Assembly: GCF_937920395.1 (NCBI RefSeq)
Contig: NZ_CALEVF010000362.1
Location: forward strand, 1 to 12,289
Reading direction: 5' to 3'
DNA: 12,289 nt
Source: an uncultured Clostridium sp.
GTDB lineage: Bacteria; Bacillota; Clostridia; Clostridiales; Clostridiaceae
Made by a program: the position numbers and the translations under genes. Below the pieces are notes generated by a model. The model did not search any database and was not told the origin of the DNA. It worked only from the letters and a program-made list of their open reading frames with translations. Shown here piece after piece: positions 1-5,755 of this stretch. Position 1 is the stretch's first letter. Every line of letters begins with the position of its first letter.

Positions 1-2
1 AT

Positions 3-50
3 GCTAAAGAAAGATTAGCAGGATACCAAAAACTTGCTAGTGAAAAATAG
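3..50 (+). CDS. C-terminal end of an unidentified upstream gene (partial)
   Basis: One frame is open from the window edge to a TAG at 48-50 and reads AKERLAGYQKLASEK. The composition (charged, helical, Lys-rich tail) and the hairpin eleven bases later are what one expects at the end of a real gene. The other two forward frames stop within the first 20 bases. Too little is present to assign a family, and the start lies outside the window. Confidence 0.5.
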   Translation, partial: AKERLAGYQKLASEK

Positions 51-60
51 TATTTTAAAT

Positions 61-86
61 AAAGGAAACCTTGAGGGGTTTCCTTT
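61..86 (+). terminator. Hairpin terminator after the upstream gene
   Basis: A perfect 10-bp stem (AAAGGAAACC / GGTTTCCTTT) with a 6-nt loop lies 10 bases after the stop at 50. The 3' arm ends in TTT but no long U-tract follows, so it is a somewhat weak intrinsic terminator. It separates the upstream gene from the lactate region. Confidence 0.65.
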
Positions 87-298
87 ACCTTAATTATATT
101 GACCTTTTTTATATAAAAACATTATGTATACATATATTTACTTATATTGGATTTTAAGTTATTGGACACGTAATGACTATAAGAATGTGAAAATATTATC
201 AAATAAAAGCTGTTATTTAAAATTATTTACGTTTATTCAAAGTTAATTTGAACTAAGTAAGCGTTTTCAACATTGATCTTAAATTTAAAAAATAAACA

Positions 299-316
299 TT
301 GTTAACTACTTAACAA
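299..316. promoter_or_regulatory. Rex (redox sensor) operator
   Basis: TTGTTAACTACTTAACAA is an exact match to the clostridial Rex consensus TTGTTAA-N4-TTAACAA (7-bp perfect inverted repeat, 4-nt spacer). Rex is a repressor released by a high NADH/NAD+ ratio. The site lies about 45 bases upstream of a FadR-like operator and of the etfB relic, in the leader of the permease-larA unit. I infer redox control of lactate uptake and racemisation. The flanking stretch from 87 to 298 is AT-rich and shows no gene. Confidence 0.75.
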
Positions 317-337
317 CTATAGAAATATTCTAAATAG

Positions 338-378
338 TATGATATCATAAAACTTAAGAAGGTCAGACCATACTACCA
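338..378 (+). promoter_or_regulatory. Putative promoter -10 region and FadR/GntR-type operator of the permease-larA unit
   Basis: A -10-like TATGAT lies at 338-343, and a second AT-rich match (TAAAAC, 348-353) lies closer to the operator. No convincing -35 box was found. The operator AGGTCAGACCATACTACCA (360-378) contains GGTNNNACC and aligns with the two operators at 9610-9628 and 11670-11688 as GGTNNNACCATANTACCA. TNGTNNNACNA is the known signature of FadR-subfamily regulators, including LldR-type lactate regulators. The operator is well conserved although the first gene after it is dead, which suggests it still serves the permease and larA. Confidence 0.6.
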
Positions 379-424
379 ACTAAAAATTTTAAATTTTTAT
401 ACAAAATGTAGGGGAAATAAATAT

Positions 425-628
425 ATGAAAATTTTAGTTTGTATAGAACAAGTTCCAGGGACTTCAAATGTTGAAGTAGATCCAGTTACATGAGTCTGAG
501 TTATTAAATTATCTATTAATAAAGTGTTTGTATACGATTACTAAAAACTTAAAAATTTTAAAATAGAACCTTATACAGTAGCATTTGATCCTAACAATAT
601 ATTAAATCCAGGAAAAATTTGTGAATAA
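425..628 (+). pseudogene. Collapsed etfB / lactate dehydrogenase (GlcD-type) relic
   Basis: After a good ribosome binding site (AGGGGAA), an ATG at 425 opens a reading frame starting MKILVCIEQVPGTSNVEV, the hallmark N-terminus of electron-transfer flavoprotein beta subunits. It stops at TGA 491-493 after 22 codons. From 563 to a TAA at 626-628 the sequence reads IEPYTVAFDPNNILNPGKICE, the characteristic C-terminus of FAD-linked glycolate/lactate oxidases (GlcD/LctD). The two scraps lie 69 bases apart in the same frame, separated by stops. The simplest reading is that an etfB-etfA-lctD operon suffered a deletion of about 3 kb joining the start of etfB to the end of lctD, then decayed. The Etf N-terminus differs from the intact EtfB at 9759, so this is not a recent copy of it. 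Confidence 0.8.
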
Positions 629-637
629 AGTAAAGTA

Positions 638-676
638 GTATATTACTAATATCCATAATAGATATTGGTAATATAT
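638..676 (+). other. Long AT-rich hairpin upstream of the permease
   Basis: An inverted repeat pairs 638-653 with 661-676 (16 pairs including two G-U wobbles) around a 7-nt loop. No U-tract follows, so it is not a classical terminator. It sits between the relic dehydrogenase end and the permease start, and could be an old intergenic processing or stabilising structure of the ancestral operon. Confidence 0.4.
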
Positions 677-742
677 AATATAAATTACGTAGTCCATTTT
701 ACTACTATATCTAATCTTACTAAGTAAAGGAGATATTAAAAA

Positions 743-2266
743 ATGAATATTTATTTATTATTTTTCATTGCACTTATTCCTATTGTTTGGCTTATGGTTT
801 CCCTAGGTGTATTAAAAATGCCAGGACATAAAACTTGTACAATTACGCTTGTAATTACTATAATACTTGCAACTATTGTTTGGAAAATGCCAATTGGCCA
901 GGCGCTTACAGCAACACTTGAAGGTGCGGCAATGGCATTATGGCCAATAATCGTAGTAATAATAGCTGCGGTATTTACCTATAACCTTTCTATTCATACA
1001 AAGAGTATGGACGTAATAAAAGATATGATGACAGGAATCACAACAGATAGAAGAATACTTGTTCTAATTGTTGCTTGGGGTTTTGGTGGATTCCTAGAGG
1101 CAATTGCAGGCTTTGGTACAGCAGTTGCAATACCTGCAAGTATTCTAGCAGCACTTGGCTTTGATCCTATATTTGCAGCAATAATATGTCTTATCGCAAA
1201 TACAACACCAACAGCTTTCGGAGCAATAGGGTTACCTGTAACCACACTTGCAAAGGTTGCATCAATTAATCCAGTTACTTTAAGTTATGCAGTTGGCATT
1301 CAATTATTTGCATTAATTGTAGTTTTACCCTTGGTACTCGTAATGCTCACGGGCAAGAGTATTAAGGCCATAAAGGGCGTTGTGTTTATTTCCATAGCGT
1401 CAGGTCTATCTTTTGCAATACCTGAACTTTTAGTTGCAAAATATCTTGGAGCTGAATTACCAGCATTAATTGGATCTATAATATGTATTATTGTAACAGT
1501 TACGATAGCTAAAGTATTTTATAAAAAAACAGCAGCTAAAGATGCAGTTACTGTACCTGTAAAAAAAGCTTTTATAGCTTGGATACCATTTATCTTAATT
1601 TTGGCTTTTATATTAATCACAAGTACTTTAGTTCCAGCAATAAACAAACCATTATCAGCTATAAAGACTTCAATACAAATATATACTGGTCCTCATGCAA
1701 AACTTAGTACTTTTACATGGATTGCAAATCCGGGAACACTTATAATTCTTGCTACCTTTATAGGGGGACTTATTCAGGGAGCTAAATCTTCAGAAATAGT
1801 AAAGGTATTTATGGATACTTGTAAACAAATGTCTAAAACTGCAATTACAATACTTGCAATAGTTTCTCTTGCAAAGGTAATGAGTTATAGTGGAATGATA
1901 ACATCTATTGCTGTGGTACTTGTTGCAGCAACAGGAGGATTCTATCCTTTATTTGCACCAATAATAGGAGCGCTAGGTACCTTTGTAACAGGTAGTGATA
2001 CCTCGGCTAATGTACTCTTTGGACCCCTTCAAGTTGAGGTTGCAAGAAATCTTCATATGAGTCCTTATTGGTTAGCGGCTGCCAATACTGGTGGTGCTAC
2101 AGCAGGTAAAATGATTTCACCACAAAGTATTGCAGTTGCAACGGCTGCAACTGGAATTGTAGGAGCAGAAGGTAAGATATTAAAAGCAACATTGAAATTC
2201 TGCCTAGTATATGTATTAATCTTAGGGTTAATCGTCTATTTTGGATCAAAATATTTTACTATGTAG
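743..2266 (+). CDS. lctP: Lactate permease (LctP/LldP family)
   Basis: This 507-residue polytopic membrane protein belongs to the lactate permease family (TC 2.A.14), which imports lactate (and often glycolate) by proton symport. Family signatures are clear: GFLEAIAGFGTAVAIPAS (116-133), ANTTPTAFGAIGLPV (152-166), GSDTSANVLFGPLQ (417-430) and ANTGGATAGKMISPQ (448-462). Hydrophobic segments run from the N-terminus (about residues 4-22) to the end, consistent with 12 or more membrane spans. It is slightly shorter than E. coli LldP (551 residues). The ATG is preceded by AAAGGAGA at normal spacing. larA follows after 12 bases, so the two are co-transcribed. The pair matches lctE-lctF of Acetobacterium woodii. 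Expression is probably driven from the Rex/FadR-operator region at 299-378 through the relic. Confidence 0.95.
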   Translation: MNIYLLFFIALIPIVWLMVSLGVLKMPGHKTCTITLVITIILATIVWKMPIGQALTATLEGAAMALWPIIVVIIAAVFTYNLSIHTKSMDVIKDMMTGITTDRRILVLIVAWGFGGFLEAIAGFGTAVAIPASILAALGFDPIFAAIICLIANTTPTAFGAIGLPVTTLAKVASINPVTLSYAVGIQLFALIVVLPLVLVMLTGKSIKAIKGVVFISIASGLSFAIPELLVAKYLGAELPALIGSIICIIVTVTIAKVFYKKTAAKDAVTVPVKKAFIAWIPFILILAFILITSTLVPAINKPLSAIKTSIQIYTGPHAKLSTFTWIANPGTLIILATFIGGLIQGAKSSEIVKVFMDTCKQMSKTAITILAIVSLAKVMSYSGMITSIAVVLVAATGGFYPLFAPIIGALGTFVTGSDTSANVLFGPLQVEVARNLHMSPYWLAAANTGGATAGKMISPQSIAVATAATGIVGAEGKILKATLKFCLVYVLILGLIVYFGSKYFTM

Positions 2267-2278
2267 GGAGGAATATAA

Positions 2279-3553
2279 ATGACAAAAGTCAAAATACCAT
2301 ATTCAAAAAGGTTTTTGGAAGTTGAAATACCTGACAGAAATTTGTTGGCAATACTCGAATCAAAGGCTCATGCTTTCAAAGTAAAAAACAGTCAAGAAGA
2401 AATTGTTAATGAGGCACTTGATAATCCTATTGGAAGTGTCAAATTAGAAGAATTAGTTAAGGAAAAGAAGAATATAGTAATAATAACAAGTGATCACACA
2501 AGACCTGTACCAAGTAAAATAACAATGCCAATACTTCTTAAGAGAATTAGAGCAGTCAATCCTAAAATTGATATAACAATATTGATTGCAACGGGTTTTC
2601 ACAGACCAACTACAAATGAAGAAATGATTAATAAGTTTGGGCAAGATATTGTAGATAATGAAAAGATAGTAATTCATGTATCAACTGATTATAGTACTGT
2701 TGTACATGTTGGAACTCTTCCATCTGGTGGAGAATTATTACTTAATAAGATAGCGATGGAAGCAGAACTACTAATAGCGGAAGGCTTTATAGAACCACAT
2801 TTCTTTGCAGGATTTTCTGGAGGACGCAAAAGTATACTTCCTGGAGTAGCATCAGCAAAAACGGTAATGGCAAATCATTGCTCCGAATTTATAGCAAGCG
2901 AGTATGCACGCTCTGGAGTAATTGAAAATAATCCAATTCATATAGATATGTTATATGCTGCAAAAGAGGCAAAACTTGCGTTTATATTAAATGTTGTTAT
3001 TGACAGCGAGAAAAAGATAATAAGTGCATTTGCAGGAGATAGTGAACTTGCACATGTTAAAGGATGTAAATTTGTAATGGAACTTGCATCTGTAAAAGCT
3101 GTTAAAGCAGATATTGCTATATCATCTAATGGAGGATATCCACTAGATCAAAACTTATATCAGTCTGTAAAAGGTATGACAGCAGCTGAAGCAACTTGCA
3201 AAGATGGAGGAGTTATTATCATGGTGTCCGCTTGTAATGATGGACATGGTGGTCAGTCTTTCTATGACAATATTGCAAATGCAAAGAGCCCAAGAGAAGT
3301 TCTTGATAAAGTACTTAAAGTAGGAAGAAATGAAACGCTACCCGATCAATGGGAATTCCAGATTCTTGCACGTATACTTGACAAGTTTACTGTAATTCTT
3401 GTATCAGATTTGTGTGACCCTGAAATGATAAAGAAAATGCATATGGAGCATGCAGCTACTTTTGAAGAAGCACTTGAAAGAGCTTTAAAGATAAAGGGAA
3501 AATATGCAACGATAACAGTAATACCAGATGGAGTTTCAGTTGTGGTAAGATAA
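2279..3553 (+). CDS. larA: Nickel-pincer lactate racemase LarA
   Basis: This is a cytoplasmic enzyme of 424 residues, the same length as Lactobacillus plantarum LarA, which interconverts D- and L-lactate using the nickel-pincer nucleotide (NPN) cofactor. The key residues fall at the L. plantarum positions: H108 (ATGFHRP), H174 (IEPHFFAGFSGGRK), K184 (covalent cofactor lysine), H200 (MANHC), plus Q295 and K298 (NLYQSVKG) and the SDHTRPVPS motif (71-79). The active site therefore looks complete. It starts at ATG with GGGAGG just upstream, 12 bases after the permease stop, and corresponds to lctF of A. woodii. The NPN maturation genes larB, larC and larE are not in the window and would have to be elsewhere. 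LarA-family paralogues can act on other 2-hydroxyacids, but the lactate gene context makes lactate most likely. Confidence 0.93.
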   Translation: MTKVKIPYSKRFLEVEIPDRNLLAILESKAHAFKVKNSQEEIVNEALDNPIGSVKLEELVKEKKNIVIITSDHTRPVPSKITMPILLKRIRAVNPKIDITILIATGFHRPTTNEEMINKFGQDIVDNEKIVIHVSTDYSTVVHVGTLPSGGELLLNKIAMEAELLIAEGFIEPHFFAGFSGGRKSILPGVASAKTVMANHCSEFIASEYARSGVIENNPIHIDMLYAAKEAKLAFILNVVIDSEKKIISAFAGDSELAHVKGCKFVMELASVKAVKADIAISSNGGYPLDQNLYQSVKGMTAAEATCKDGGVIIMVSACNDGHGGQSFYDNIANAKSPREVLDKVLKVGRNETLPDQWEFQILARILDKFTVILVSDLCDPEMIKKMHMEHAATFEEALERALKIKGKYATITVIPDGVSVVVR

Positions 3554-3564
3554 CTTAAAGATTA

Positions 3565-3625
3565 AACAAAAAAATAAAGTGAGGGATCAAAAAAAGCTCC
3601 TCACTTTATTTTTTTGTTTTTTTAT
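3565..3625. terminator. Strong bidirectional terminator between larA and the chemotaxis pseudogene
   Basis: A perfect 20-bp stem pairs 3565-3584 with 3599-3618 around a 14-nt loop. The A-run on the left and the T-run on the right let it act for both strands, ending the permease-larA transcript and any transcript of the convergent minus-strand pseudogene. Confidence 0.9.
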
Positions 3626-3632
3626 ATAATTA

Positions 3633-4246
3633 TTAAAGAGTGAATCTTTTAATTTGCTCTATAATAGATGTAGTTTTATCATTTAGTAACTGAGCAGAGG
3701 TTGCAACTTGATCTGCTGAGAGTGTCATTTCTTGTGTTGCAGCAGATATTTCTTCAGCGGCTTCAGAATTTTCTTCTGACACTGATGATGTATTTTCAGC
3801 AGAAGATATAATGGTATTTTTACAACTATTAATACCCGAAATTGAATTATTTATCTCTGCTATTTCAGGTAATATATTTTGAATAGAAGTTATTATGTCT
3901 TTAAAGGAACTAATAGATGTGTCTACAACTGAGATTTGTTTTGCAAGTTCTCCATTTGCAGTATCAGTAGTTACTGTAACAATAGTTGATGCATTCATTT
4001 CTTGGGATAGCGCAGATAATGATAGTGCTTGCTCTCAAATATATAACGAATCATGATTAATGTTAGTAAAATACTTGAAATTGATGTAATAGTTTTTATT
4101 AATGCATTATTAATGCTATACATTTTACTAGTATTAGTATAACCAATAGGTCCAACTGCAAGTGTTGCAAGTAACGAAATAATATATATTAATATTATGC
4201 TTGTTGTAATTTTTGTGTTTTTCAGTTTTTTTAAATTCATGTTCAT
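3633..4246 (-). pseudogene. Degenerate methyl-accepting chemotaxis protein
   Basis: Two minus-strand frames together make a broken chemoreceptor. The first starts at ATG 4246 (AAGGTGG seven bases upstream). It encodes two hydrophobic segments (IILIYIISLLATLAVGPIG and ISSILLTLIMIRYIF) and runs out of frame near 4032-4037, stopping at 3995. Shifting frame there continues as EQALSLSALSQEMNASTIV into the second frame. That frame holds the C-terminal part of an MCP signalling domain (SSVSEENSEAAEEISAATQEM, ADQVATSAQ) and ends ...IEQIKRFTL at 3633. Joined, the product would be only about 205 residues against 550-plus for a typical receptor. The HAMP domain, the extracellular sensor bulk and the conserved signalling hairpin tip (the ...GRGFAVVA... 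region) are absent. It is therefore both deleted and frameshifted, and non-functional as a receptor. Confidence 0.8.
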
Positions 4247-4261
4247 GTATAATCCCACCTT

Positions 4262-4688
4262 ATATATATAATATTGTATAATTATAGAATATATTAACCT
4301 ATTTAAGAGTAATTTTACTAATATGGAAGCTATAAAAATATATTTACTGTTGAAAATACTGATAATGTAGATACAACGTAGATAACGGTATTTACATTAA
4401 TTTAACGTTGAACATATAATTATTTATAATAATGGGTATATTTGGTATGATTAAAATGTATATAATAGCAAGATAAGTATTATGTTTGATGTTCAAAATA
4501 TAACTAAGAAATATTCTAAAGAACAATTGTAAAAGATAACATAAATTAAACTTACGAAGGTGAAATAGATAAGCGGTTAGGTAGAGATGTATTTATTATA
4601 ATGAATTATAAAGATACTTTATAACAAATTGGGTAGACTATGAAATGCACTAGATAGACACAGTGTAATTTCTATATTCGAAAGGAGA
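4262..4688. other. AT-rich intergenic stretch without a convincing gene
   Basis: This stretch of about 430 bases between the chemotaxis relic and the small ORF is very AT-rich and full of stops in all frames. TATAAT-like sequences occur near the start of the pseudogene on the minus strand but without a clear -35 partner. The only coding-like signal is the short scrap at 4482-4532, listed separately. Confidence 0.6.
4482..4532 (+). pseudogene. Possible scrap of an ABC-transporter ATPase N-terminus
   Basis: ATG at 4482 reads MFDVQNITKKYSKEQL before a TAA. The pattern V-x-N-[IL]-T-K-K-Y is typical of the first strand of ABC ATPases. There is no ribosome binding site, and no Walker A or other ABC motif follows in any frame, so it is at best a remnant. 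It could be chance in AT-rich DNA. Confidence 0.2.
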
Positions 4689-4694
4689 ATGTTT

Positions 4695-4889
4695 ATGAGT
4701 GAAATTAATTTAAATGAAGAAAAAAAATCTAGTAAACAATCAGTAGAAAATGAGGGCTTTTGTGATACTTCAAACGTAGAAATGGCTAATATGACTAACA
4801 TGAAAAGTGTTCCAAGTGACACTACTTTAGAAGACATAAGAAGATTATATGGACGCTCATCAATAAACAAAGGCATTTATAGAAAATGA
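4695..4889 (+). CDS. Small hydrophilic protein of unknown function
   Basis: This ORF encodes 64 residues starting at ATG 4695. The in-frame ATG at 4689 lies only one base after AAAGGAGA, whereas 4695 has ideal spacing of about 7, so I prefer 4695. The protein is hydrophilic, with an acidic, Lys/Ser-rich first half (NEEKKSSKQSVENE), a single Cys (in GFCDTS), a Met/Asn-rich middle and a basic, possibly helical tail (LEDIRRLYGRSS...GIYRK). There is no signal peptide or membrane segment. A hairpin directly follows the stop, giving a self-contained single-gene unit. I do not recognise the family. The acidic leader and short size are compatible with a small regulatory protein or a peptide precursor, but no modification or export genes are adjacent. 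Confidence 0.55.
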   Translation: MSEINLNEEKKSSKQSVENEGFCDTSNVEMANMTNMKSVPSDTTLEDIRRLYGRSSINKGIYRK

Positions 4890-4922
4890 AATTAAGGTAG
4901 GGGAATTATCCTGCCTTAATTT
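4889..4922 (+). terminator. Hairpin after the small ORF
   Basis: A 13-bp stem (4889-4901 with 4910-4922, one G-U pair) closes an 8-nt loop and overlaps the last base of the stop codon. The 3' arm ends TTAATTT, but no real U-tract follows, so termination may be partial. Confidence 0.55.
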
Positions 4923-5017
4923 ATATTGTAGATAAGGAATAATATGTTTTTGAAAAGGTATAAATAAATTAAGTATTTGATTAATAATGGAAAAACACTT
5001 TAAATAATTTAATTATA

Positions 5018-5026
5018 TGGTATAAT
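5018..5026 (+). promoter_or_regulatory. Extended -10 promoter of the tRNA-Ser gene
   Basis: TGGTATAAT is a perfect TATAAT preceded by an extended TGn element, 21 bases before the mature tRNA 5' end. A weak -35-like TTTAAA lies at 4999-5004 with a 16-base spacer. Confidence 0.6.
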
Positions 5027-5047
5027 ACTTAGGTCAACTTAATATAT

Positions 5048-5138
5048 GGAGAGATGTCCGAGTGGCCTATGGTACCTGCCTCGAAAACAGGCGAACGTGT
5101 AATGCGTTCCGAGGGTTCAAATCCCTCTTTCTCCGCCA
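5048..5138 (+). tRNA. tRNA-Ser (anticodon CGA, reads UCG)
   Basis: This is a class II tRNA with encoded CCA. The acceptor pairs 5048-5054 with 5128-5134 (one G-U). The anticodon loop CTCGAAA (5080-5086) has CGA at 5082-5084. The long variable arm is GAACG/CGTTC (5093-5097, 5105-5109), and the T arm is GAGGG-TTCAAAT-CCCTC (5111-5127). The discriminator G and CCA end at 5138. Two helices are imperfect: the last anticodon-stem pair is C5079-A5087, and the D stem has a T-T opposition (5057/5073). These could lower activity or mark early decay. A promoter and a terminator flank it, so it is probably expressed. Confidence 0.9.
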
Positions 5139-5140
5139 AA
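5119..5140 (+). repeat. Direct repeat, copy 1 (tRNA-Ser 3' end)
   Basis: This 22-base stretch (AAATCCCTC...CGCCAAA) spans the T-arm 3' half, acceptor strand and CCA of the tRNA. It recurs exactly at 5309-5330, 190 bases downstream. The arrangement resembles the duplicated tRNA 3' end left by an element that integrates at a tRNA gene. Confidence 0.85.
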
Positions 5141-5146
5141 TCAAAG

Positions 5147-5171
5147 AACTCACTGGAAGGTGAGTTTTTTT
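5147..5171 (+). terminator. Terminator of tRNA-Ser
   Basis: A 7-bp stem (AACTCAC/GTGAGTT, 5147-5153 with 5160-5166), a 6-nt loop and a run of T follow eight bases after the tRNA CCA. Confidence 0.8.
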
Positions 5172-5187
5172 ACGTTAAATTATAGTG

Positions 5188-5315
5188 GGGATTTGAACTC
5201 GTGAGGGCGCAAAGCGTTAAGAAAATGTGATGTTATCACATTTTTAGCTATGCGGGAGGCGACAGGACCCGGACCGGGTGTCGACGTAGTTGATGCGTAG
5301 CAGAAATTAAATCCC
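5188..5315 (+). ncRNA. Highly structured GC-richer element next to tRNA-Ser (unknown family)
   Basis: About 128 bases fold into a compact set of helices. An outer stem pairs GGGATTT (5188-5194) with AAATCCC (5309-5315, part of the duplicated tRNA end). Inside are a CGC-AAA-GCG mini-hairpin (5208-5216) and a perfect 10-bp hairpin 5222-5231/5235-5244. An 8-bp stem 5247-5254/5294-5301 encloses 5260-5264/5279-5283 and 5268-5271/5275-5278. Base composition is much richer in GC than the surroundings. The left end (GGGATTTGAACTC) is an inverted copy of a tRNA T arm. There is no ORF. Whether it is transcribed is unknown: it lies just past the tRNA terminator and before its own terminator. It could be a small tRNA-associated mobile repeat or a structured RNA. 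I do not recognise the family. Confidence 0.5.
5290..5315 (+). repeat. Repeat shared by the two tRNA-linked relics, copy 1
   Basis: TTGATGCGTAGCAG followed by a T-arm fragment ending AAATCCC. It matches 5575-5600 at 24 of 26 positions, with 14 identical bases at the left. It shows that the structured element had, or has, a second neighbour copy. Confidence 0.75.
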
Positions 5316-5330
5316 TCTTTCTCCGCCAAA
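5309..5330 (+). repeat. Direct repeat, copy 2 (isolated tRNA-Ser 3' end)
   Basis: An exact 22-base copy of 5119-5140 without the rest of a tRNA: a T-arm 3' half, acceptor 3' strand and CCA. It is followed by its own strong terminator, as a real tRNA gene would be. Either a second tRNA-Ser was overwritten here or a mobile element duplicated its target end. Confidence 0.85.
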
Positions 5331-5333
5331 ATC

Positions 5334-5366
5334 AAGAGCCCCACAGATATTCTGTGGGGCTCTTTT
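5334..5366 (+). terminator. Terminator after the isolated tRNA 3' end
   Basis: A perfect 14-bp stem (5334-5347 with 5351-5364), a 3-nt loop and trailing T residues make one of the strongest terminators in the window, although no complete gene precedes it. Confidence 0.85.
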
Positions 5367-5574
5367 GTTGATTTAGAATTGTATATTTAAGAAATGATAA
5401 GATTCTAATATTTTTGCCTAATAAAAAATATAGACACCTTATTATTTTTTGTCAAATAACAAAGTATCAATGACAGTATTAGTCTTTCGTTTTGTACTAT
5501 TAAGAGTATGACTGTAAATAGAATGAATGACCCTTATGAAGGTTCAATTAACATAGTGGTTGAACGAGAATTAA

Positions 5575-5614
5575 TTGATGCGTAGCAGCAATCAAATCCC
5601 CAACTCTTCGCCAA
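5575..5614 (+). repeat. Second tRNA 3'-end relic with the shared GATGCGTAGCAG repeat
   Basis: 5575-5600 repeats 5290-5315 at 24 of 26 positions. It continues as CAACTCTTCGCCA, which reads as the acceptor 3' strand, discriminator and CCA of a different tRNA (T-stem strand CCCCA, acceptor strand ACTCTTC). No 5' half is present. The region from 5367 to 5574 is otherwise AT-rich with only small inverted repeats (for example CAATTAA at 5545-5551 with TTAATTG at 5571-5577). Confidence 0.65.
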
Positions 5615-5618
5615 TATG

Positions 5619-5650
5619 AAGGGCTCTAGCAAAACTGCTAGAGCCCTTTT
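5619..5650 (+). terminator. Terminator upstream of the phosphatase gene
   Basis: A perfect 12-bp stem (5619-5630 with 5637-5648) and 6-nt loop, ending in T residues. Its left arm, AAGGGCTCTAGC, is the same as that of the terminator at 9006-9037 beyond the kinase gene. Confidence 0.85.
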
Positions 5651-5755
5651 GCAAGGATAATTCACAAAGAAATATATTAGTTCAGGCTTCAACATATCAA
5701 TAAATACCAATAAAGGGTATACTAAATGCTAGAGTCGAAAATTTAGGAGGATATT

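Noticed and set aside
4619..4876. Minus-strand ORF opposite the small 64-residue gene
   Set aside because: No ribosome binding site at its start. The plus-strand ORF has an ideal RBS and is followed by a hairpin, so the minus-strand frame is a shadow.
5188..5315. Retron, group II intron or CRISPR-like explanation for the structured element
   Set aside because: No reverse transcriptase, intron-encoded protein, cas gene or regularly spaced repeats are present. The fold and length do not match a family I know.
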